Assembly (NCBI RefSeq): GCF_030817175.1
Contig: NZ_JAUSYY010000001.1
Span: 3,844,001 to 3,908,000, forward strand
Direction of reading: 5' to 3'
DNA: 64,000 nucleotides
Source: Agromyces ramosus
Lineage (GTDB): Bacteria > Actinomycetota > Actinomycetes > Actinomycetales > Microbacteriaceae
The position numbers were made by a program, and so were the translations under genes. A model generated the notes under the pieces. The model was not told the DNA's origin. It ran no database searches and saw only the letters and a list, made by a program, of their open reading frames with translations. Position 1 is the first letter of the stretch; every line of letters begins with the position of its first letter. Of this stretch, positions 44,896 through 53,495 are shown in pieces.

Positions 44896-46434
44896 TCATG
44901 ACGGGTGAAGCCGGTGCTTCGCATCGACATAGCGGGCCATGTGTGAGCCGGCACGTTCGGCGCGCTGTGCGAGTGTCTTGGGGGAGTAGCCCAGCAGGTC
45001 GGACAGGGACTTCACGTCGATGAGCGCGGTGAGTTGCTTCAGGGTCGTGTTTCGCGTCCGTTGTGGATCGATGCCGAGCGTGGCGAGCCGCTGCTGAAGG
45101 GTGGGGACGGAGATATGTTGGCCCGCTCTGTACCCGGGAAAGAGCCAGTCGGTACCGGTGTTCGTCGTCAGGCCCTCTCTGTCGTCAAGCTGCCGCCAGA
45201 ACAACGGCGTGAGTAGTTCGGGGATCTCGCTAGGATTCGCGCCGAGCCGGATGAGCATGACCTCGGGTCGAAGCTCGATCTGTTCGATGGTGAGCCTGAC
45301 GATGCGGGTGAGCGGTGTTGCCCACAGGAGATGGATGAGCGCGGCGACCCTGGTGCTGACTGCGACCTGATTGAACTCGATGGCATTTCGGATGGCTTGG
45401 ATGCGTTGGGTCTGTGTGAGGGTCGGCAATGTGATTGCTCGGCGTGGGGGCACGTAGAGCTTTCGTGAGCCGCCGCGGCCGCGGGCGAACCATCCGATGA
45501 AGTGCTTGATGTGGAAGCGGGTGGTGACGGCGTCGTCGAGGTATGCGTCGATGTCCTCTTGACAAAAGGTCGTGACGGTTCGGCGGCGGTCCTGCTCCAC
45601 CCAGACCAGGAACTTGCCCGCTTCGGTGATCTGTTGACGTGCGTTGCGGCAAGCGATATCCATGTTCGCGACGCCGACGCGACCGCGTAGTCGATTCAGG
45701 TGGTGCCAGCGCGCGTACTGCTCGAGGATTGATGCCACCTCGGCGTGCGGCTGCAGTTCGCGAAGTCTGGCATCAACCCAGGATTCGAAGATCGCCAGAT
45801 ATCGGTCGGTGGGGGCCACCATCAGCCGATTGTGGATAAGGATCTCGCGCATGTGGTCGACGGCGTGCGAGCGCGGGAGCGCGTCGAAGGCGTCGGGCGT
45901 CAGGTCGAGCTCGCGATCGCCGATCATCCGGAGGAGCTCCTTCGCCCTGACCCCGCGCATCCAGGTGTAGATGCTCTCCGGTCGTTGGGATTCGACAAGT
46001 GCTTGGATCAGCCTCTTGATGCGAAGGTCCGGGGGAGTGGCGGGCTTGAGGAGTTTGGTGAGGTCGTCCTCGACGACGCAGCGCGCACAGTTGCCCTTGC
46101 GGAATCGTTCGGCCTCAACGCCACATTTCTTGCACGTCATGTCGGTGGTGATTCTGGCGCAGTCTCGACAGATCGGCTTGCCTCGCTCGTCCCGACCTGG
46201 CAGAAGACGTTGATCACCACAACCCGGGCAGACCCCGTACGTGTGGGTCGCCTCGGTGAAGCAGATCCCGCAGATTGCGCCGTCGGGCCAGTGGACGCGG
46301 ACCTTCGCGCTCATGCGTCCGCAGCGGTCGCAGCGCTTGTCGCCTTCGCTTCGTGGTCTGCCTCTCGGGTTCGACGGCTCCAGCGAGTTGAGTGTGGCAG
46401 GCCGCACACGGCCGTGCTCGCGGGGCCTAGGCAT
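44896..46434 (-). CDS. zinc-ribbon tyrosine-recombinase-like protein
   Basis: A 512-residue protein. Six CxxC knuckles at about 35, 55, 69, 89, 101 and 116 make three zinc ribbons. The C-terminal part follows the fold of phage integrases (STRVAALIHLLWATPLTRIVRLT; TLKQLTALIDVKSLSDLLGYSPKTLAQRAERAGSHMARYV), but the usual HxxR box is replaced (RTRNTTL) and the Tyr position is unclear, so it may be non-catalytic. It overlaps the XRE-like gene by 8 bp and is the third gene of the recombinase operon. Confidence 0.7.
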   Translation of the reverse strand: MPRPREHGRVRPATLNSLEPSNPRGRPRSEGDKRCDRCGRMSAKVRVHWPDGAICGICFTEATHTYGVCPGCGDQRLLPGRDERGKPICRDCARITTDMTCKKCGVEAERFRKGNCARCVVEDDLTKLLKPATPPDLRIKRLIQALVESQRPESIYTWMRGVRAKELLRMIGDRELDLTPDAFDALPRSHAVDHMREILIHNRLMVAPTDRYLAIFESWVDARLRELQPHAEVASILEQYARWHHLNRLRGRVGVANMDIACRNARQQITEAGKFLVWVEQDRRRTVTTFCQEDIDAYLDDAVTTRFHIKHFIGWFARGRGGSRKLYVPPRRAITLPTLTQTQRIQAIRNAIEFNQVAVSTRVAALIHLLWATPLTRIVRLTIEQIELRPEVMLIRLGANPSEIPELLTPLFWRQLDDREGLTTNTGTDWLFPGYRAGQHISVPTLQQRLATLGIDPQRTRNTTLKQLTALIDVKSLSDLLGYSPKTLAQRAERAGSHMARYVDAKHRLHPS

Positions 46435-46768
46435 CGTCCCGGGTGATTCGCGCGCGAACGGGCCGATAGTTTCGCAGGTCCGGCACACCGGGGTCGCCGT
46501 TCGCGACGCGCTTCTGTCGAACCGTTCGGGCATCCGTTGCCGTGAACGTGACCAGGTCGCTGACTTCGCAATGCAGGATGTCGCACAGAGCGACCAGGAC
46601 CTTGAACGCGATCCGTTCGGGGTCCTGCGCCACGAGGCGATAGACCTGCGACGCCGACAGTGTGATGCCCCGTTCGCGGAGCGGTTCCACGAGCCGGGTG
46701 CTGCTCGTTATGTGCTGTCTGGCCATGAGCTCACGAATGCGCCACTGATAGTCGATCTCGCGTCTCAC
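46427..46768 (-). CDS. XRE-like HTH protein in recombinase operon
   Basis: A 113-residue protein with a helix-turn-helix of Cro/CI type (LVEPLRERGITLSASQVYRLVAQDPERIAFKVLVALCDILHCEVSDLV). The GTG at 46768 overlaps the integrase TGA (GTGA) and its end overlaps the zinc-ribbon gene, so all three are coupled. It may serve as regulator or directionality factor. Confidence 0.75.
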   Translation of the reverse strand: MRREIDYQWRIRELMARQHITSSTRLVEPLRERGITLSASQVYRLVAQDPERIAFKVLVALCDILHCEVSDLVTFTATDARTVRQKRVANGDPGVPDLRNYRPVRARITRDDA

Positions 46769-47948
46769 GATGCGCCTCGTTTCTTTTTGCGATTCGGCGG
46801 AAGCGGTGGCCGTGGGGGAAGCTTCAGTTTCCTCTTCGGAATCGCCACCGCGTTACTGGTCGATTCGAGTGTTTCGCGATGCACTCGAGCGAGCTCCGCG
46901 ATCTGGAAATCGGCCGCCGGCAGGGTGTAGATCGATGTTGTCGCCGCGTGTTCGTGGCCGAGCTGCATCTGGATGAACTTGATGTCGTACCTGTAGGCCG
47001 TAAGGAGATGCGTGGCGTACGACCGACGGAGCGAGTGGAAATCCAACCTGCGGGGAATCCGAGCTCCTCCACGCAGTCGCTGACTCGCCGCCAGAGGTGA
47101 CTCGCAGACACGACGCCGCCGGTATTCGTGGGGAAGAGGTCTGAAACGGGGTCGCCGTAGCGGGGGAGTACGTTGTTCGTCCAGTCCTCAGCGACCTCGG
47201 CAGCCCACTGCCAGACGGTGAGCACATTCCTCGGCTTGAACACCTGGCCGGCCGTGGCTTTGCCGAAGCGTACGTGCAGGTTGCCGAAATCGCCGAAGTA
47301 GGGTGTACGCGCATTCGCGGAGAAATCCACGATCTGGAGCCGACGAGCCTCGGTAACGCGAAGGCCCCAGGCATATGCGATCTTGCACGCCGACGCATCC
47401 CGCAGCACCGTCAGCGCGCCGCTCCGGCCTGACTCGAGCACACGCACGTACTCGAGGTCCAACAAGTCGAAGAGCTGCTGGATCTCCTTCTCGGTGAAGG
47501 CGCGCTTCTCGGGACGGCTCTCGTTGGTCTGGGAGTGCGTGATTCGGTTGAACTCATTCACGACCTGTGAGAAGACCTGGCCGAACAGCTGAGCGGATCG
47601 CAGGCTCCACTCGTATGCAGGGCTCGTCGCGAACTCGCAAAAGCCCTCGACCATGCCTTGATATGCGCGAACGGTCGAGTGCGCCAGTCCGCGAACCGAG
47701 CGAAGGTGGTCGAACCACTCGGTTGCGTCTCCGACGTTCCACTCCCAGGGGAACTTGCCCGCTGAGTCGCAGAGGCGGACCACCACGGAGCGGCTCGTCC
47801 GAACGTAGTCAGCCTTGACTCCACGGGACCGCATAGCAGCGCCCCAAGCGTCCAGAACCTCCTCAAGGAACGCATCAGGATCCGGCCCAACGCCCGGGAC
47901 GGCCAGAAACGACAGCCTCCCGCCGCCGTTCGACCCCGCCATATCCAT
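46765..47948 (-). pseudogene. tyrosine recombinase/integrase with one internal frameshift
   Basis: The N-terminal frame from ATG 47948 encodes a SAM-like DNA-binding domain (HLRSVRGLAHSTVRAYQGMVEGF) and the first catalytic Arg (YAWGLRVTEARRL, about 197). At about 47046 the frame must slip by -1 to continue with LDFHSLRRSYATHLL (His-x2-Arg) and QLGHEHAATTSIYT (His and nucleophile Tyr). All six active-site residues are present across the two frames, giving about 394 residues. Its stop still overlaps the next gene. It may be a recent mutation, a sequencing error or programmed frameshifting. Confidence 0.78.
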
Positions 47949-48264
47949 CACCACCTTGCCTGCAAATATTGCAGGATTCCTGCAGGACTTGCAATGGACC
48001 AGATGGAAACGCCTGATCAGACCACGGATCAGCCGGGCGCGTAGTCGGTGCAAACTCGTGTCCACGAGGCGAACGGCATCTGGAGTGCTGCAGGGAAATT
48101 CCCTGATCAGTTGTATTTTCGTCGGCCCACAAGGGGATTACCCGGGTTTGATAATCCTGCAATTCCTGCAAGTTGTGGATTTACGTTCGGACATAATGTG
48201 CATTATCGGCGCGATGGATCTGACGATCTGCGACGGCTTTACCACCACACGGCATCCATACGAA
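47949..48264. other. gene-free stretch with tgcagg-rich palindromes upstream of the integrase
   Basis: Around 47966-47994 lies an imperfect palindrome (attgca...tgcaat) around cctgcagg, with the overlapping perfect palindrome tgcaggattcctgca. A related cctgcaattcctgcaag lies at about 48155-48171. They may be recombinase binding sites or operators. No gene is supported. Confidence 0.45.
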
Positions 48265-48852
48265 TCACGCCCGCCTGAGCCCCATCGACACGTAGCTGGA
48301 GAAGCCTGCTCGCTTCGCGAACCTGATCGGCCGCCGCAGCGTCTCGATGAACCCGAGCTTCGTGTAGAGCGCAAGTGCCGGGACGTTCGTGTCCTTGATG
48401 TCGCGCAGCACGAACTCGTCGTATGGCAGTTCCAGGAGATCGCGCATGAGCGCGGTCGCCACGCCCTGGCCCTGATACTGCGGCGCGGTCGTGACGAAGC
48501 CGATCTCTGCGAGGCCATCGCGCGCCCCGTCATCAGCGCCCATGAACTGGCTTCGGATGATGCGGTCGGTGATGAAGCCGTGCACCGTGCCGAGCACGCG
48601 CTGGAGCTCGCGCCGATCGGGGGCGAAGCATTCCTGCGTTCCCTGGGTCACGACCGCCACAGCGGCGGGTTCGCCGTCCACCAGCGCGACATGGAAGCGT
48701 TCGAGGACGATCATGTGCTCGAATGCCTCCGACAGCTCCTGTGGATCCTGGGAGAAGTACGCGAAGTCCTCGGCGAACCCGCGCACGAGCACGTCAGTGA
48801 CCCCGCGCCGATACGGCTCGCCGAGCTCGTCGGCACGCGTGATCTCGATCAT
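48265..48852 (-). CDS. GNAT-family N-acetyltransferase
   Basis: A 195-residue GCN5-type acetyltransferase: the acetyl-CoA loop reads FVTTAPQYQGQGVATALM and the C-terminal ALALYTKLGFIET motif is present. Its ATG overlaps the stop of the TetR gene (ATGA), so it is co-expressed with and perhaps controlled by that repressor. Substrate unknown. Confidence 0.82.
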   Translation of the reverse strand: MIEITRADELGEPYRRGVTDVLVRGFAEDFAYFSQDPQELSEAFEHMIVLERFHVALVDGEPAAVAVVTQGTQECFAPDRRELQRVLGTVHGFITDRIIRSQFMGADDGARDGLAEIGFVTTAPQYQGQGVATALMRDLLELPYDEFVLRDIKDTNVPALALYTKLGFIETLRRPIRFAKRAGFSSYVSMGLRRA

Positions 48853-49457
48853 CGCTCGGCTCCCCCGGTGAGAATGCGCAGTATCAGGTCGACGTCGGGC
48901 TCGGCGAGCTCGTCGTTCAGGGCATGGCGCATCGTCGTGATGCCCGAGAGCAGCGCGAAGTAGTACGCGGTCATCCGGTCTGGGTCTCCGCCGACGAACC
49001 GCCCTTCGACCTGACCTCGCCGAACGAGTGCAGCGAACGCCTTCCAGAGCGTCTGTTGCGTCACTGCAAGCCGGCGAGCCGTTCCGGCAGGTGCATCAGT
49101 CGTGAAGCCCTGGTTGATGACCATGAAGAACTCTGCCGCGCCATCCTCTCCGGCGAGATCGGAAAGATACACCTCGGTGAAGCCGCCGATCAGGTCGCTT
49201 GGATCCCCACCGCTCGACAACTGTGTCGCCGCGGCACTGAGCCCCGTCGATGCCTGCTCGAGCAGTTCATCGAAGAGATCCTCCTTGCTCGCATAGTGCC
49301 GGTAGACCGATCCCACGCTGATGCCCGCTTCGTCGGCGATCTGCCGGATGTTCGCGGCAGCGAACCCATGTCGCGCGAAGACGCGGACGCCCGCTGTTTC
49401 GATCGCCGAGCGAGTGGCTGCTCTCATGGCCTCGTTCTGCGTTGCCGTGCGCGGCAT
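48849..49457 (-). CDS. TetR-family repressor
   Basis: A 202-residue TetR protein: FARHGFAAANIRQIADEAGISVGSVYRHYASKEDLFDELL is the HTH. It is first in a two-gene operon with the GNAT gene. A clear palindrome and a TATAAT -10 lie just upstream, indicating autoregulation. Confidence 0.88.
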   Translation of the reverse strand: MPRTATQNEAMRAATRSAIETAGVRVFARHGFAAANIRQIADEAGISVGSVYRHYASKEDLFDELLEQASTGLSAAATQLSSGGDPSDLIGGFTEVYLSDLAGEDGAAEFFMVINQGFTTDAPAGTARRLAVTQQTLWKAFAALVRRGQVEGRFVGGDPDRMTAYYFALLSGITTMRHALNDELAEPDVDLILRILTGGAER

Positions 49458-49472
49458 TCGTTCCGCCTTTCA

Positions 49473-49493
49473 AATGAACCTATGTTCATTATA
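49473..49493 (-). promoter_or_regulatory. TetR promoter-operator
   Basis: The palindrome aatgaac-ctat-gttcatt (49473-49490) overlaps a consensus TATAAT (minus strand, 49488-49493). Binding would cover the transcription start. Confidence 0.6.
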
Positions 49494-49612
49494 TTACACC
49501 TCGCCCCCTGTCCCCCGCTGATCGGCCATCCGATCGACCGCCGTGTCGGCGGTCCGTGAGAGCGTGCCGATATGGCAAGGATCCGGCGCGTCGAGCGAAC
49601 GTCGAGCACGTG

Positions 49613-50155
49613 ATGGCGTCATCAGTCGCGTTGCTTCGCGGCATCAACGTGGGCGGCAAGAACCTGATCAGCATGCCCGACCTTGCTGCGTGCTTCCACG
49701 ATGCCGGATACCGCGATGCTCGCACCTACATTCAGAGCGGCAACGTCCTCTTCACGGCGACTCCCCCGACAGGGCCGAAGCTCGAAGATACGGTCGAGCG
49801 AATGCTCGAAGCGCGATTCGAGATCCCGATCCTCGTCGTGGTCCGGTCGCGTGACGAACTGGCTGCCACGGTCGCCGCGGCGCCCGCCGATCACGGTTCC
49901 GAGGCGCTGCGCAGTGACGTCTACTTCCTGAAGCATCCGCTCACCGCCGAGGAGGCGTACGCGAAGCTGCCGGAACTGCGCGAGGGTGTCGATTCGGTGG
50001 CGCGCGGGCCTGGTGCGATCTACTTCTCGCGCGTCGCGGCACAGGCGTCGAAGACCCGGATCACCCGTCTCATGAGCATGCCGATCTTCCGGCAGATGAC
50101 GGTGCGCAACTGGCGAACGACCACGCGCCTTCTCGAGTTGCTCGACGACGACTGA
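49613..50155 (+). CDS. DUF1697 family protein
   Basis: A 180-residue protein of family DUF1697, function unknown. Hallmarks: SVALLRGINVGGKNLISMPDL, ARTYIQSGNVLF and the C-terminal RNWRTTTRLLELL. The ATG at 49613 gives the usual family start. Stands alone between two minus-strand groups. Confidence 0.85.
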   Translation: MASSVALLRGINVGGKNLISMPDLAACFHDAGYRDARTYIQSGNVLFTATPPTGPKLEDTVERMLEARFEIPILVVVRSRDELAATVAAAPADHGSEALRSDVYFLKHPLTAEEAYAKLPELREGVDSVARGPGAIYFSRVAAQASKTRITRLMSMPIFRQMTVRNWRTTTRLLELLDDD

Positions 50156-50192
50156 CCTCGCCGCCGCCAGGCGCAGTCTCGGAGGTCGACCG

Positions 50193-50561
50193 CTACCGCC
50201 CTCGCGTGCGCGCCGGCTTCGTTGCCGTCGCTCGGACGTACACGAGGGATTCCTTCGCCAACGGCAGCCACGTCGTCAGCGTCGCCTCGATGTCGTCGCC
50301 GGCGGGCACCACGACCCACTCACGCATCGTTCGCGTGCCCATCGTGACGGGCTCCACGGCGCCCGCCTCAAGGAGCTCCGATGCGCGGGCGCGCGGGAGT
50401 TTCACGATGAGTCCGCCGTCATGTCCGAGGAAGGCGACGATCTTGTCGCCGGTCCGGATGCCGGGACTCCTGAACATGGTGCCGATCGTGATCGGTCCGT
50501 CGTTCTCGAGCGCACTGGCGATCTCGTGGAGCACTTCAAGACCGGGGGTCGAGGAGGTCAT
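50193..50561 (-). CDS. TfoX/Sxy N-terminal-like protein
   Basis: A 122-residue small protein resembling the TfoX N-terminal domain (IGTMFRSPGIRTGDKIVAFLGHDGGLIVKLP, ELLEAGAVEPVTMG, REWVVVP). The ATG overlaps the stop of the HxlR regulator (ATGA), so they are coupled. Function unknown; competence involvement should not be assumed. Confidence 0.7.
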   Translation of the reverse strand: MTSSTPGLEVLHEIASALENDGPITIGTMFRSPGIRTGDKIVAFLGHDGGLIVKLPRARASELLEAGAVEPVTMGTRTMREWVVVPAGDDIEATLTTWLPLAKESLVYVRATATKPARTRGR

Positions 50562-51217
50562 GCGCGTGCCCCGATCGACCTGGACGGCATCCCACCGACG
50601 ACTCGACGCACCACATCGACATCGCCCGTGATCATGCCGGCAGCGTCTGCGGCAGCGATCGACAACTGTCCGGTGAAGAGCTCGACGAGGGCGCCGGGCT
50701 CGCCGTCGACGATCGCGTCGGGTGCCATGGCTGGTGTACTCGAGGTGATCTCGATTGCGCCCGCGTCTGCGATGATGTCGCAGCCGTCGGACGCGTTGCC
50801 GACGCGCACCACCTGGGCCGCGGCGCTGGGGTCGTTGTCACGGCAGAGCCCGCGGAGCGGTATCAGGAGCCAGTGCGGCCGGAACGACTCATCCGGCATC
50901 GGGGGGCTCATCAGCGGAGCGCCCCACTTCACGAGTTCGCGAACGACCGCTTCGAGTGCAGCTCCTCGCGCGGTCAGTGCGAACACCGTCGCGTTCGCCG
51001 GCCGAGGCAACTCCACCCGCGCGACGAGGTCGACGCGTTCCATCTCCTTGAGTCGCGCTGCAAGCAGGTTGGTCGCGATGCCCGGCAATCCCCGCCGCAG
51101 GTCGGCATACCGCGAAGGCCCGAGCGTGAGCAGTTCGCGGACGATCAGCAGCGTCCAGCGGTCGCCCACCAAGTCGAGCCCCCGCGCCATCGCGCAGTAC
51201 TGCCCATACGTCCGCAT
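50558..51217 (-). CDS. HxlR-family regulator with SCP2-like C-terminal domain
   Basis: A 219-residue protein: HxlR winged helix (CAMARGLDLVGDRWTLLIVRELLTLGPSRYADLRRGLPGIATNLLAARLKEME) followed by about 90 residues resembling an SCP2 sterol-carrier-type domain (DGEPGALVELFTGQLSIAAADAAGMITGD). It begins a two-gene operon with the TfoX-like gene. Confidence 0.82.
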   Translation of the reverse strand: MRTYGQYCAMARGLDLVGDRWTLLIVRELLTLGPSRYADLRRGLPGIATNLLAARLKEMERVDLVARVELPRPANATVFALTARGAALEAVVRELVKWGAPLMSPPMPDESFRPHWLLIPLRGLCRDNDPSAAAQVVRVGNASDGCDIIADAGAIEITSSTPAMAPDAIVDGEPGALVELFTGQLSIAAADAAGMITGDVDVVRRVVGGMPSRSIGARA

Positions 51218-51431
51218 GCCACGATCTTACCCGTGCACTTGACATTCGCCATCGATCACTTGAGAAACTCAAGCTCGGTGGACCCGACCATTGCCCCCTC
51301 CCCCGGCGTGCCGGCCTCACCGATTCGTCACCCAACGACACGCAGCGACGCGCGCATTCACATCCGACGCTCAGGTGGCGCAGAGGAATAGCCTGACCCT
51401 GCACGGTATCCGCCGTCGGAAAGGACACGCC

Positions 51432-52040
51432 ATGTCTACGCCGCAGACCTCCGGGGTCTTCGCATCCTTCTCCCTCGACGCCTCCGACCTCTCGAAGGCA
51501 TCGATCAACACGATTCGCGCGACGCTCGGCATCAGCGGTGTGATCTCGCTCATCATCGGCCTGCTGATCGTCTTCGCTCCGGAGAAGACCGCCCAGGTGC
51601 TGGTGGTCTTCCTCGCCATCTACTTCGTGATCGCCGGCATCGCCTATCTCGGTCTCGGCATCTTCTCGAAGGGGATCTCCGGCGGGGCGAGAGCCCTCGA
51701 TATCGTCCTCGGCCTGCTGTTCCTCGTGGGCGGCATCATCGCCTTCGCGAACCTGCAGGCGACCACGGAGTTCCTCGCCGTGTTCCTCGGCGTGCTCATC
51801 GGCATCCTGTGGATCATCGAGGGCATCGTGGCGCTCGCGCAGCTCGGTGACGCACCGTCGAAGGGCTGGGCGATCTTCTTCGGCCTCCTCGGCATCGTCG
51901 CCGGCATCGTCGTGCTGTTCTCTCCGCTGTGGGGCGCCGCAGTGCTCTTCATCATCGCGGGCATCAGCCTGATCGTGCTCGGCATCGTGCAGATCGTTCG
52001 GGCGTTCACGTTCGGCCGCGGGGTCACCGCGGCGGCCTAG
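51432..52040 (+). CDS. HdeD/DUF308-family membrane protein
   Basis: A 202-residue protein with six spans in HdeD-like repeats (ATLGISGVISLIIGLLIVFAPEKT, VLGLLFLVGGIIAF, FGLLGIVAGIVVLFSPLWG). HdeD proteins are linked to acid or envelope stress in some bacteria. An aagga ribosome site precedes the ATG. A strong terminator follows. Confidence 0.85.
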   Translation: MSTPQTSGVFASFSLDASDLSKASINTIRATLGISGVISLIIGLLIVFAPEKTAQVLVVFLAIYFVIAGIAYLGLGIFSKGISGGARALDIVLGLLFLVGGIIAFANLQATTEFLAVFLGVLIGILWIIEGIVALAQLGDAPSKGWAIFFGLLGIVAGIVVLFSPLWGAAVLFIIAGISLIVLGIVQIVRAFTFGRGVTAAA

Positions 52041-52055
52041 CCACCGGTAACGACA

Positions 52056-52090
52056 GAGGCCGGCCGGGGGCGGGTGCCCCGGCCGGCCTC
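52056..52090. terminator. terminator between HdeD-like gene and SDR
   Basis: A 14-bp perfect stem (gaggccggccgggg with ccccggccggcctc) has a 7-nt loop and lies between convergent genes. Confidence 0.75.
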
Positions 52091-52115
52091 GTTCGTGCCT
52101 CGGCGATCAGCCGGC

Positions 52116-52889
52116 TCAGGCGTTGGACTCGCGCACGAACCCCGACGTGTCGCCGACGTAGCGTGTGTGGTCGGCCGGAACGGGCTCGACCGCGGCCGCG
52201 GCGACCTCGGCCGCGAACTCCGCGACGTTGAAGAGCCGACCCGCATCCTGCTTTCGGGCTTCGATCGCCCCCGGGTTCGCCCGCTCGAGCAGGGTCGCGG
52301 TGATGGTGCCTTCGATCATGTCGCCCGAGACCACCACGAACTCGAACCCGGATGCCTCGAGTTCGGCGATCTTCGAGCGCAGCGCGTCTTCGCCGGCTCG
52401 CTTGGAGAGCGCGACGGGCTCGTATTCGGGCATGGTCGGCGTTGTGCGGATGAAGTGCGCCTGGTGGCTCGTGACGAAGACGATGCGGGCGCCGGGCGCG
52501 AGGTGCGGCAGTGCGCCCTCGACGACATTGACCTGCGCATCGCGGTTCAGCCGCATCGCGTAGTCGTCGCCCATGCCGGACTCCATGCCGCCCGACGCAT
52601 TGAGCACGAGGATGTCGATGGGACCGAGCTCGGCGGCGGCGCGTTCGAACATCGCCGCCACGGATGCCACGTCGGTGAGGTCTGCGCCCACGGCGATCGC
52701 CGTGCCGCCGCCTGCGACGATCTCGGCCACGACCTTCTCGGCGCGAGGGGCCTTGCTTCGGTAGTTCACGACGACCGAGGCACCGGCGCCCGCGAGATAG
52801 CGCACGGTGTCGGCGCCGATGCCACGGGAGGATCCGGTCACGAGTGCGACGCGGCCATCGAGCGAGCCTGGTGCGAGCGGGTTGGTCAC
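52116..52889 (-). CDS. SDR family oxidoreductase
   Basis: A 257-residue SDR with the loop ALVTGSSRGIGADTVRYLAGAG and VVVNYRS. The usual NNAG is LNASGG, and the Ser-Tyr-Lys set is altered: FVTSHQAHF, then PEYEPVALSKRAGEDAL supplies a possible Tyr and Lys. This is an atypical subgroup. It starts with a GTG at 52889 after gaggag. Confidence 0.78.
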   Translation of the reverse strand: MTNPLAPGSLDGRVALVTGSSRGIGADTVRYLAGAGASVVVNYRSKAPRAEKVVAEIVAGGGTAIAVGADLTDVASVAAMFERAAAELGPIDILVLNASGGMESGMGDDYAMRLNRDAQVNVVEGALPHLAPGARIVFVTSHQAHFIRTTPTMPEYEPVALSKRAGEDALRSKIAELEASGFEFVVVSGDMIEGTITATLLERANPGAIEARKQDAGRLFNVAEFAAEVAAAAVEPVPADHTRYVGDTSGFVRESNA

Positions 52890-53021
52890 GGGTGAGACTC
52901 CTCGGAGATTCGGATGCCGCGTCTCGAGGCGCGCGGCGGATGCCGAACCGAGACTATCAACTCGCCCGGCCGTGGCTCCGTCCTGATAGTTTCGAGAGCG
53001 GGGCGCGGCGAAGGAGAGCGA

Positions 53022-53495
53022 ATGGATGTACTGACCCAGTACGCGTGGATCGTGTGGCTCGTACTAATCCTGGCGTTCGCGACGATCGAGGTGTTCACGC
53101 TCGAGATGACGTTCCTGATGCTCGCGCTCGGCAGCGTTGCCGGCTTGCTGTCCGGCCTCTTCGGCATCCCGTGGTGGGCGCAGTTCATCATCGGCGCGAT
53201 CGTGTCGGTCGCGCTCATCCTCCTCCTGCGGCCGTCGCTGCTCCGGATGCTCCGACGCGGCGGTGACCCGACCCGCAGCAATATCGACGCGCTCATCGGC
53301 GCCGACGGGGCAGTGGTGCGCACGGTGAACGCCGGTGGCGGCCAGGTGCGCCTCCAGAACGGCGAGGTCTGGACAGCGCGCCTCTCCCCCATCACCGAAC
53401 AGACTGATGTCGCCGTCGGCGAGCGAGTGCTCGTGACGGGCATCGATGGCGCGACCGCCGTGGTCGTGCCGGTAGAGAGGAGCGCTGGGGCCTGA
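53022..53495 (+). CDS. NfeD-like membrane protein
   Basis: A 157-residue NfeD-family protein: three spans (about 9-26, 29-48, 50-69) and a C-terminal OB-fold (ALIGADGAVVRTVNAGGGQVRLQNGEVWTAR). NfeD proteins partner stomatin-like proteins; the stomatin gene follows with one base shared (TGATG). aaggaga precedes the ATG. Confidence 0.87.
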   Translation: MDVLTQYAWIVWLVLILAFATIEVFTLEMTFLMLALGSVAGLLSGLFGIPWWAQFIIGAIVSVALILLLRPSLLRMLRRGGDPTRSNIDALIGADGAVVRTVNAGGGQVRLQNGEVWTARLSPITEQTDVAVGERVLVTGIDGATAVVVPVERSAGA

